From the NCBI GenBank assembly GCA_902604005.1, contig CACKXH010000003.1, forward strand, positions 26,178-90,177: 64,000 bases of DNA. Direction: 5' to 3'. The stretch comes from an uncultured Pelagibacteraceae bacterium. Lineage in GTDB: Bacteria > Pseudomonadota > Alphaproteobacteria > Pelagibacterales > Pelagibacteraceae. The notes beneath the pieces are model-generated. The model did no database searches, was not told where the DNA came from, and saw only the letters and a list, made by a program, of their open reading frames with translations. How positions within the stretch are numbered: position 1 is the first letter of the stretch; every line of letters begins with the position of its first letter. Positions 57,159-64,000 of the stretch are shown here, one piece after another. A program made the translations under genes and the position numbers.

Positions 57159-58489
57159 TTTTTTGTTTTTTGTGCTTTAATTATCTTAATAATTTCTGTT
57201 AAATTTGTTTTTGTTGTTTCTTTTCCGATTTCTTTAAATTCTAATAAATCACCTTCAGTTTGTTTACCAATAATAATTTGATAAGGAGCACCTATAAGAT
57301 TCATCTTTTTTAATTTTGATGAAAAGTTCTCATCTGTATCATCAATGATTGTTTCAATATCATGTTTATTTAGTTCAAAACTAATTCTATTAGCTTTTTC
57401 TAGTGCAGATGTGTCATTTTTATTAATCATTGGAATTATCGAAATATCATATGGTGCAATAGAAATTGGCCATTTCATGACTTCATTTTTTTCATCATAT
57501 TTTGCCTCGATAATGGCTCCAACTAGTCTTGATACACCAATTCCATAAGAGCCCATTTTAACAAAATCTTTTTTTCCACCTGGCAGATCAACTGATGCAT
57601 TCATTGACTTAGAGTATTTGTCCCCAAAATAAAAAATATGTCCCACCTCTATACCTTTGGTTTTAAGTCGATTTGTTTCTAAAACTTTTTTTTCAAATTC
57701 ATCTTTATTATATTTTTCATCAGTAACTGAATAAAATTGTTCATATTTTTTTCTTAGGTTGTTAAGAGACTCTTTGTCTAAACTTGTTCCATCATTATTT
57801 AAATCAAAAATTCTTTTATCAGTAAAGATTTTACTTTCCCCAGTTTCAGCAAGTATAATAAATTCATGTGAAAGATTTCCTCCAATTGGTCCAGTATCTG
57901 CAGCCATAGGAATTGCTGTAAGATCCAATCTTTTAAAAGTTTTTAAATAAGATAAAAAGAATTTATTATAAGAAAACAGTGCCTCTTCATCTGATATATC
58001 GAAGGAATATGCATCTTTCATATAAAATTCTCTACATCTCATAATTCCAAACCTTGGTCTAATTTCATCTCTAAACTTCCATTGAATATGATATAATAAT
58101 TGAGGAAGAGACTTATAAGATTTGATAGAAGATCTAAATATGTCAGTAACAAGCTCTTCATTAGTTGGCCCGTAAAGCATTTCACGATTTTGACGATCTT
58201 TAATTCTAAGCATTTCTTCACCATAATCTTCGTAACGTCCACTTTCTTTCCAAATTTCACTTGATTGGATTGTAGGCATTAAAATTTCTTGAGCTCCTAT
58301 TTTATTTTGTTCCTCTCTAACTATCTGTTCAATTTTCTTCATAACTTTGAATCCTAATGGTAGCCAAGAGTAAATACCTGCTGAAGATTGTTTAATCATT
58401 CCAACTCTTAACATAAGTTGATGAGACTTTATTTTAGCTTCTGATGGGTTATTTTTAAGAATTGGAATAAATAATTTAGAAATATACAT
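57155..58489 (-). CDS. proS: Prolyl-tRNA synthetase, short alphaproteobacterial type
   Basis: A 444-residue class II synthetase charging tRNA-Pro. Motif 1 and 2 regions are visible: GIYSWLPLGFKVMKKIEQIV (about 38-57), MLYGPTNEELVTDIFR near 107, and QWKFRDEIRPRFGIMRCREFYMKDAYSF (split over about 129-156). Motif 3 is in GSYGIGVSRLVGAIIE near 318-333. The INS editing domain found in the long bacterial form is absent, as is typical of alphaproteobacteria. An anticodon-binding domain ends the protein. Confidence 0.95.
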   Translation of the reverse strand: MYISKLFIPILKNNPSEAKIKSHQLMLRVGMIKQSSAGIYSWLPLGFKVMKKIEQIVREEQNKIGAQEILMPTIQSSEIWKESGRYEDYGEEMLRIKDRQNREMLYGPTNEELVTDIFRSSIKSYKSLPQLLYHIQWKFRDEIRPRFGIMRCREFYMKDAYSFDISDEEALFSYNKFFLSYLKTFKRLDLTAIPMAADTGPIGGNLSHEFIILAETGESKIFTDKRIFDLNNDGTSLDKESLNNLRKKYEQFYSVTDEKYNKDEFEKKVLETNRLKTKGIEVGHIFYFGDKYSKSMNASVDLPGGKKDFVKMGSYGIGVSRLVGAIIEAKYDEKNEVMKWPISIAPYDISIIPMINKNDTSALEKANRISFELNKHDIETIIDDTDENFSSKLKKMNLIGAPYQIIIGKQTEGDLLEFKEIGKETTKTNLTEIIKIIKAQKTKN

Positions 58490-58490
58490 G

Positions 58491-58739
58491 CTAAATGATT
58501 ATATTTCTTAAATTCAAATATTCAAATTTCATTAATAGGAAAATTACTATGAACAAAATCGTTGTTATTCCTGTACAATAAATGAATTTCTTCAACATTT
58601 TAGGATTTTCAGGTGAACCTGGGTCCTCACCTTCTACTTTAATCGATTTATTTCTTTCTACATCTATGGGTAAAATTGCAAAAAAAATAATCCACCATAA
58701 AATTATATAAATTATAGCTAATCCTGTAACACTCATCAA
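58491..58739 (-). CDS. DUF1467-like small membrane protein
   Basis: An 82-residue protein with two helices (about 6-24 and 52-72) and the loop LPIDVERNKSIKVEGEDPGSP between them. This looks like the alphaproteobacterial DUF1467 family, usually found between the RNase J and prolyl-tRNA synthetase genes, as here. Function is unknown. It is coupled to rnj by a 4-base overlap and to proS by one base. Confidence 0.82.
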   Translation of the reverse strand: MMSVTGLAIIYIILWWIIFFAILPIDVERNKSIKVEGEDPGSPENPKMLKKFIYCTGITTILFIVIFLLMKFEYLNLRNIII

Positions 58740-60394
58740 ATTTTGACTAAATTGATATTAGTAAAAGGCTTTTTGCCTGTTTTTTCTTTTGTGTATTTTC
58801 TACAAGCTATCTTAAGAGCATCTATTAAATTATGTTCCTGTTGTTTGTTTCCTAATCTAAATGTTCGAGATGTTTTTTCTATCTCTTCTTCCAATCCATA
58901 AACAAATTCCTCTTTTTCGTAGATTGGTAAACCTCTAAATGTAGTTATTGGATTATTATGAATATTTCCTTTAGGTGTAATTAAAATTGTTACCTCCAAA
59001 TATCCATTTGATGCTAAGTTTTTTCTGTCTTTTATAGATTGAAAGTCCTCATCAACACTAATATTTCCATCTAAATACAATCTTCCACTAGGTGCTTTAT
59101 CATAAACTTCGGGTTCATTACCTGGAGATAGTTTTACAATATCACCATTTTCAACTTGTACTGGGTAAGGCACCTGCATTTCTTTTGCAAAATTTATATG
59201 TTCAATCATATGTCTATGTTCACCATGAACTGGTATTACACATTTTGGTTTTACCCATTGATACATATCTTTAAGATCTTCACGATTAGGATGGCCAGAA
59301 ACATGAATAAATTCAGTTTCTTCAGATATAACTTCAATACCATCTTTAACTAATTGATTATGCAGTTTATAAAGTTTTTTTTCATTTCCAGGAATTATTT
59401 TTGATGAAAAAATAACCGAGTCTCCTTTCTCTATAAAAACATCTGGATGAGTATAGCTAGATATTCTCATCATTGCTCCCATTGGTTCTCCTTGACTACC
59501 AGTACATAAAAAAACAATTTTTTCTCGTGAAAAATTTTTTGCCTCTCTAGGATCAATAGGCTCAATTGTGTCTTTTAAGTAACCACACTGTCTAGCTGCT
59601 TTATAAATTCTATGCATAGATCTACCAACTAAAGAGATTTGTCTTCCTGTTTTTTTTGCACAATAAAAAATTGTTTCCATTCTTGCTACATTTGAAGCAA
59701 AAGAAGTAACAATAATTCTTTTTTTTAATCTACTCATTATATTTAATAAATTTTTTCTGACATCAAGTTCTGAACCAGATCTACCTGCACTAAAAACATT
59801 TGTTGAGTCACAAATCATAGCTAAAACACCTTCATTACCAATTTCTTTTAGTCTTTTAGAATTAATTTCATCCCCAATTAATGGATTTGGATCTACTTTC
59901 CAATCGCCTGTGTGTAAAATTATGCCAGCAGGTGTTTTTATTCTCAAACCATTAGGTTCTAAAATAGAATGTGTTAAAGTAATAAACTCTATATCAAAAG
60001 GTGTTAATGAAATTTCACCATTCAGTTCAACAATTTTTAAGTCATTGCTAATATCAATTCTTTTTTCTTTAAATTTTTCTCTGATTAATACTGCAGTAAA
60101 AGGAGTTGCATAAATTTTACATTTAAGCTTTGGCCACAAGTGAACAATAGCACCAATGTGGTCTTCATGAGCGTGAGTTAAAATTATTCCTAATAAGTTA
60201 TCTTTTCTCTCAACAATAAAACCTGGATCAGGATATATAAGGTCGACTCCTGGAATTGTATCATCTGCAAACGTAACACCTATATCAACCATAATCCATT
60301 TATGATCCCCTGGTTGACCAAAGCCAAACAAATTCATATTCATTCCAATTTCACCAGATCCTCCAAGAGGACAAAATAATAATTCATTTTTCAT
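58736..60394 (-). CDS. rnj: Ribonuclease J
   Basis: A 552-residue metallo-beta-lactamase/beta-CASP nuclease of mRNA decay and rRNA maturation. ILTHAHEDHIGAI near 71-83 is the metal motif, HTGDWKVDPNP near 160, CDSTNVFSAGRSGSE near 190, VTSFASNVARM near 225 and SGHPNREDLKDMYQWVKPK near 374-392 complete the active site. No RNase E gene is in the window. Abuts coaX. Confidence 0.93.
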   Translation of the reverse strand: MKNELLFCPLGGSGEIGMNMNLFGFGQPGDHKWIMVDIGVTFADDTIPGVDLIYPDPGFIVERKDNLLGIILTHAHEDHIGAIVHLWPKLKCKIYATPFTAVLIREKFKEKRIDISNDLKIVELNGEISLTPFDIEFITLTHSILEPNGLRIKTPAGIILHTGDWKVDPNPLIGDEINSKRLKEIGNEGVLAMICDSTNVFSAGRSGSELDVRKNLLNIMSRLKKRIIVTSFASNVARMETIFYCAKKTGRQISLVGRSMHRIYKAARQCGYLKDTIEPIDPREAKNFSREKIVFLCTGSQGEPMGAMMRISSYTHPDVFIEKGDSVIFSSKIIPGNEKKLYKLHNQLVKDGIEVISEETEFIHVSGHPNREDLKDMYQWVKPKCVIPVHGEHRHMIEHINFAKEMQVPYPVQVENGDIVKLSPGNEPEVYDKAPSGRLYLDGNISVDEDFQSIKDRKNLASNGYLEVTILITPKGNIHNNPITTFRGLPIYEKEEFVYGLEEEIEKTSRTFRLGNKQQEHNLIDALKIACRKYTKEKTGKKPFTNINLVKI

Positions 60395-61141
60395 TTATTT
60401 AATTAACCTAGAAATTTTTATAAGGCCCTTTATAGTGATATCTTTATTTTGTATTAATTTATTTTTAATTGAATTTTTAAATAAACTAGAAAATCCTCCA
60501 GTAATCACTAATTTAAAAGATTTACCTGTTTCCTTCTTAATTAAATTCACAATATTGTCAATTAATCCAGCATATCCCCAAAAAAAACCTGATCTTACTG
60601 CACTAATTGTATCAATACCGATAATTTTTTTGATTTTTTTAAGATTTATTTTAGGAATTAAAGTTGCTTTATCAGATAATGTATTTAATGAAATTTTTAT
60701 ACCAGGGGCAATTACACCTCCCTTATAAACTTTTTTAATTATTACATCAAAAGTTGTAGCAGTGCCAAAATCTAAAATAATAAAATTATCTTTATTATTA
60801 AGTAAGCTTATTGCATTTGTTAATCTATCTGAACCAACTTGTTTATAATTCACATTAATATTAATTAAAGATTTCAGTTTTAAGTTTTTAACTTCAAAAC
60901 ATTTTTTTTTAGTTTTTGTTGATAAAAATTTTTTTATTAAAATAAAAGATTTTGGGACAACACTACAAAATAAAATTTTTTCTATTTTTGAAAAATCTTT
61001 TACTAAATTAGTAAATTTAGAAGTTAAAATTTTGTTATTAAATTTTTTTGATGGAAAAATTATGTTTCTTATAATTTTGTCTTTTGAATTAACAAGAAAA
61101 ACTTTTGTTTCTGAATTGCCTATATCGCCCAAAATGTACAT
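60395..61141 (-). CDS. coaX: Type III pantothenate kinase
   Basis: A 248-residue ASKHA-fold kinase, first step of coenzyme A synthesis. GDIGNSETKV near 5-14 is the phosphate-1 motif, with Ser where many have Thr. GSDRLTNAISLL near 103-114, ILDFGTATTFDVI near 121-133, and GGVIAPGIKISLNTLSDKATLIP (split over about 140-162) follow, with ITGGFSS near 215. It is 7 bases from birA. Confidence 0.88.
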   Translation of the reverse strand: MYILGDIGNSETKVFLVNSKDKIIRNIIFPSKKFNNKILTSKFTNLVKDFSKIEKILFCSVVPKSFILIKKFLSTKTKKKCFEVKNLKLKSLININVNYKQVGSDRLTNAISLLNNKDNFIILDFGTATTFDVIIKKVYKGGVIAPGIKISLNTLSDKATLIPKINLKKIKKIIGIDTISAVRSGFFWGYAGLIDNIVNLIKKETGKSFKLVITGGFSSLFKNSIKNKLIQNKDITIKGLIKISRLIK

Positions 61142-61148
61142 AATTTAT

Positions 61149-61688
61149 CTACTTTGCTAAATTGTAAAATCTATTTAGTTTTAATTCAAAATTTCTTTTT
61201 AGTTCATTTTCTAAAGTTTTTTTTGATATTCTCTTATTTATTAATTTATAAAGATTAATAGTTTGATAGTTCTTTATATTGGGATTTTTAATCAAATTAA
61301 TTCCAATTCCTACAATTAAATATTTTTTATCAAATCTTCTTATCGTTTCCTGTAATATCCCACAAATTTTTTTTTTATCTATTAATAAATCATTAGGTTT
61401 TTTAAAGATAATTTTCTTTTTATAATATTTAGATAGTAATTTTTTGACCAACATGCAATTTATTTTTGTAAGTTGTTTTAATGAAATTTTTAATCCTTCA
61501 AATCTATAAAAAAAACTTACAAATAAATTACCTTTATATGAAATCCACTTTTTTCCGTATTGTCCTCTACCGTTATTTTGTGTTTCAGAAATAATCATTC
61601 CGTAATCAAAATTTGAGCTTTTAATTATTCTTATAGCAGTATCATTAGTACTTTTTACTTTTTTAAATCTAAAAACTTTAAATTTCAT
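61149..61688 (-). CDS. birA: Biotin--protein ligase, short form
   Basis: A 179-residue catalytic-only BirA that loads biotin on acetyl-CoA carboxylase. The biotin/ATP site GRGQYGKKWISYKGNLFVSF (about 41-60), the Lys-bearing KPNDLLIDKKKICGIL near 96-111 and VGIGINL near 126 are present. It lacks the N-terminal DNA-binding domain and most of the C-terminal SH3-like domain, so it is not a repressor. Shares one base with nuoN. Confidence 0.88.
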   Translation of the reverse strand: MKFKVFRFKKVKSTNDTAIRIIKSSNFDYGMIISETQNNGRGQYGKKWISYKGNLFVSFFYRFEGLKISLKQLTKINCMLVKKLLSKYYKKKIIFKKPNDLLIDKKKICGILQETIRRFDKKYLIVGIGINLIKNPNIKNYQTINLYKLINKRISKKTLENELKRNFELKLNRFYNLAK

Positions 61689-63106
61689 TAGATAATATTG
61701 ATTCTAGAAACCACCTCAATTAATTGACTTGGAAATATGAAGTAAATTAGAATTAATAATGTAGAAGTTGTTAGAGAAAATTTTAACCACAAACTATGAT
61801 CTGTGTCATATTTTTCTTTTTCTTTATCAAAGTAAATAATTTTTATTATTCTTAAATAGTAAAATGCAGCTATGACTGTTGAAAGTAAACCAACTATGGC
61901 CAAAAAATACATTGACTGTTCTAACACTGATTTAAAAATATAAAATTTAACAAAAAAACCTGCTAGTGGAGGTATGCCAGCTAAAGAAAATAGTATTATT
62001 AATAATGACAAAGATAACAAAGGATGATTTTTTGATAATCCAGATAAATCTTCTATATTTTCGTAGTACTCATTTTTTCTTCGCATCATTAACAAACATG
62101 AAAACAACCCTAGGTTCATTAATATATAAATTGTTATATATGTTATGGAACTTTGAATTCCATCGTTTGAACCAGTCGCTAAACCTGCTAAAATATACCC
62201 CACATGACCTATTGAACTGTAGGCGATAAGTCTTTTTAAATTAGTTTGCCCGATAGCAGCAATTGCTCCAAAAATCATAGAAGCTATTGAAAGAAAAATC
62301 AAAATCATTTGCCACTGATCTATTAAATTTAAGAAAGGAACATACAAAAATCTAATAAAAACAGTAAGTGCAGCAATTTTTGGAACCATTGTAAAAAATA
62401 AAGTTACAGAAGTTGGAGATCCTTCATAAACATCTGGTGCCCACATATGAAAAGGAACTGCTGAAATTTTAAATGAAAGACCTACTAATATAAAAACTAT
62501 TCCAAAGGTTAATACATATTCATTTGAATTTAATTCATTTGCAATTAAATTAAAATTAGTCGATCCAGTAAATCCATAAATTAATGAGCAACCATAAAGC
62601 AATAATCCTGAGGATAAAGCGCTTAAAACAAAATATTTCAATCCAGCTTCCGAAGATTTAAGTTGATCTCTATTAAAAGAAGCTAAAACATATAAAGCTA
62701 ATGACTGTAGTTCTAGTCCCATATAGAATACAATCAAATCATTAGAGCTGATCATAACCATCATGCCCAATACTGAGCTTAAAATTAAAATTGGATATTC
62801 AATTTTAAAAATTTTAAAAATTCTTAAATAATTTGATGAAATTGATAAAACTAAAAAAGCAGCAAATAGAGTCATTATTTTCATTATTGAGGACAAATAA
62901 TCAATTAAAATACTGTCGTTAAATAGATATACTTCTTCAGCTTTTATAGTTTCATTAAATGTAATTACTGCTGTAATAATTAAAAAAACAAGTGAAAGAT
63001 TTTGAATTAATTTTGAACTATCTTTTTTAAAAACTCCTAAAATTAATAAAAACATAATAGACAAAGAAAGGAAAATTTCGGGAAATACTAACTCTAAATT
63101 TGTCAT
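61688..63106 (-). CDS. nuoN: NADH dehydrogenase I subunit N
   Basis: A 472-residue antiporter-like complex I subunit with about 14 helices. FYMGLELQSLALYVLASFNR near 127-146 (with the key Glu), AGLKYFVLSALSSGLLLYG near 154 with its Lys, FHMWAPDVYEGSPTSVTLFF near 219 and LKRLIAYSSIGHVGYILAG near 289 are canonical. Proton pumping in respiration. Two bases after nuoM. Confidence 0.95.
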   Translation of the reverse strand: MTNLELVFPEIFLSLSIMFLLILGVFKKDSSKLIQNLSLVFLIITAVITFNETIKAEEVYLFNDSILIDYLSSIMKIMTLFAAFLVLSISSNYLRIFKIFKIEYPILILSSVLGMMVMISSNDLIVFYMGLELQSLALYVLASFNRDQLKSSEAGLKYFVLSALSSGLLLYGCSLIYGFTGSTNFNLIANELNSNEYVLTFGIVFILVGLSFKISAVPFHMWAPDVYEGSPTSVTLFFTMVPKIAALTVFIRFLYVPFLNLIDQWQMILIFLSIASMIFGAIAAIGQTNLKRLIAYSSIGHVGYILAGLATGSNDGIQSSITYITIYILMNLGLFSCLLMMRRKNEYYENIEDLSGLSKNHPLLSLSLLIILFSLAGIPPLAGFFVKFYIFKSVLEQSMYFLAIVGLLSTVIAAFYYLRIIKIIYFDKEKEKYDTDHSLWLKFSLTTSTLLILIYFIFPSQLIEVVSRINII

Positions 63107-63108
63107 TT

Positions 63109-64000
63109 CTAATTACCTATTATATTTAAGTTATTTGCTTTAATTAAATCACTAATTGAAACTTCAATAGTGTTTATTAAAGGGTCAGGATAAAATCCAA
63201 AAAACAAAGTAGGAATAGCTAAACAAGACAGAATAAATAATTCAGACTTATTCAAATCTGTCATTTGTTTTAAATCTAAATTAACAATCTTTCCAAAAAC
63301 AACTCTTTTATACAACCAAAGCATATATGCTGCTCCTATTATCACCCCTAAACTTGCAATTACTGCTACTAAGAAATTATCTTTAAAAGCACCCATTAAT
63401 ATTAAAAACTCACCCACAAAGCCAGTTGTTCCTGGTAGTCCTAATGCTGCTAAAGTAAATAACATAAATAAAACTGAGTATTTGGGTATAATGCTGACTA
63501 TGCCCCCATATGTATTTATTAATCTAGAATGCATTCTATCATATAAAACTCCCACACATAAAAAAAGTGCAGCCGATACAAGTCCATGACTTATCATTTG
63601 AAGGATACTTCCTTCAATTCCTTGTTGTTGAAGTGTAAAAATTCCTAAAGTTACGAATCCCATATGCGCAACTGAAGAATAAGCGATTAACTTTTTCATA
63701 TCTTCCTGCATTAAAGCTATTAAAGAAGTAAAAATAATCGCAACAACACTTAAAAAATAAATTAAAGGAGTAAATACTTCTGAAGCGACTGGAAATAATC
63801 CGAGTGAAAATCTTATGAAACCATAGCCAGCCATTTTTAGTAATATTGCAGCTAATAATACTGATCCAGCAGTTGGAGCTTCTACGTGAGCATCTGGCAA
63901 CCATGTATGGACAGGCCACATAGGTGTTTTGACTGCAAATGAACTAAAAAAGGCCAACCATAGAAGATTTTGATATTTAACATCTATTCCTAATTCATAA
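63109..64000 (-). CDS. nuoM: NADH dehydrogenase I subunit M (C-terminal part, cut by window edge)
   Basis: The reading frame is open to the right edge of the window, so only about the last 297 residues are seen. They contain PMWPVHTWLPDAHVEAPTAG, the NuoM-typical loop, then KKLIAYSSVAHMGFVTLGIF, GLVSAALFLCVGVLYDRMHSR and LGLPGTTGFVGEFLIL (each up to 21 residues in the protein). The residues before it (YELGIDVKYQNLLW) also fit NuoM. Proton-pumping subunit of complex I. Confidence 0.94.
   Translation of the reverse strand, partial: YELGIDVKYQNLLWLAFFSSFAVKTPMWPVHTWLPDAHVEAPTAGSVLLAAILLKMAGYGFIRFSLGLFPVASEVFTPLIYFLSVVAIIFTSLIALMQEDMKKLIAYSSVAHMGFVTLGIFTLQQQGIEGSILQMISHGLVSAALFLCVGVLYDRMHSRLINTYGGIVSIIPKYSVLFMLFTLAALGLPGTTGFVGEFLILMGAFKDNFLVAVIASLGVIIGAAYMLWLYKRVVFGKIVNLDLKQMTDLNKSELFILSCLAIPTLFFGFYPDPLINTIEVSISDLIKANNLNIIGN

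Noticed and set aside
58039..58260. 73-codon frame on the same strand as proS in another register
   Set aside because: Lies wholly inside proS, whose frame carries class II synthetase motifs; no sign that proS is frameshifted here.
57155..58489. proS as an internally deleted gene
   Set aside because: Absence of the INS editing domain is the normal alphaproteobacterial form, and the remaining motifs are in order.
61149..61688. birA as a truncated pseudogene
   Set aside because: The catalytic motifs are intact; the short form without a DNA-binding domain is common in alphaproteobacteria.
63614..63919. 101-codon frame inside nuoM
   Set aside because: Out-of-register shadow; Cys- and Ser-rich nonsense compared with the clear NuoM frame.
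1..64000. CRISPR arrays, insertion sequences, prophage genes, rRNA
   Set aside because: No regularly spaced repeats, transposase or integrase motifs, phage structural genes or rRNA segments were seen in any part of the window.

Overview
The window looks like a chromosome segment of a SAR11-type alphaproteobacterium (Pelagibacterales, 'Candidatus Pelagibacter'-like). Reasons: the base composition is very AT-rich (about 30% GC by eye) and the proteins are rich in Lys, Asn and Ile. Genes are packed end to end with many ATGA or few-base junctions. Gene order is typically alphaproteobacterial (ntrY-ntrX-trkA, ispDF, eno-kdsA-pyrG-secG-tpiA-ppiD-trpEGDC-lexA-gltX, rpsB to lpxB, and dnaE-lolDC-proS-rnj-coaX-birA-nuoNM). 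No gap without a gene exceeds 200 bases. The largest are 1748-1940, 17834-18008, 13220-13382, 51724-51849 and 12524-12644, each described under a feature or finding. The taxonomic call is inference; no rRNA gene is present.

Layout. 9-1747 (+): a small operon of a Fur/Zur-like regulator, a small membrane protein, a thiol-dependent arsenate reductase and an aquaglyceroporin-like channel, suggesting arsenic detoxification by channel efflux. 1941-2906 (+): a divergent PiT-like permease. 2957-8178 (-): an SMR-family protein lacking its key glutamate, a phosphonate-type ABC importer (phnDCE), an XRE helix-turn-helix domain fused to a phosphocholine/aminoethylphosphonate-type cytidylyltransferase, and a ManC-like enzyme. 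8178-12523 (-): ilvD and valS. 12645-13219: tRNA-Cys, tRNA-Asn and an XRE regulator. 13383-17833 (-): the general L-amino acid ABC transporter aapJQMP, with a hairpin after the binding-protein gene. 18009-24058 (-): tRNA-Arg, trkH, trkA, ntrX and ntrY; ntrY is split by a frameshift at a homopolymer.

24085-26148 (+): ispDF, pgpA and the CinA C-terminal domain. 26125-32587 (-): a COQ10/RatA-like gene, lipA, ftsB, eno, kdsA, pyrG, secG and tpiA. 32644-40051 (+): a PpiD-like periplasmic chaperone, trpEGDC, lexA (with an alphaproteobacterial SOS box) and gltX. 40028-51723 (-): an envelope and translation block: lpxB, lpxI, lpxA, lpxD, fabZ, skp, bamA, dxr, cdsA, uppS, frr, tsf, rpsB, headed by a pseudoknotted S2 leader RNA. 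51850-64000 (-): dnaE, lolD, lolC/E, proS, a DUF1467-like gene, rnj, coaX, birA, nuoN and nuoM (cut by the window edge).

Most genes are housekeeping. The parts most worth a second look are the left 8 kb (arsenic, phosphonate and cytidylyltransferase genes), the degenerate NtrYX system, the leader elements of rpsB and aapJ, and the places where expected neighbours (pyrH, rseP, ntrBC, pdh genes) are missing.
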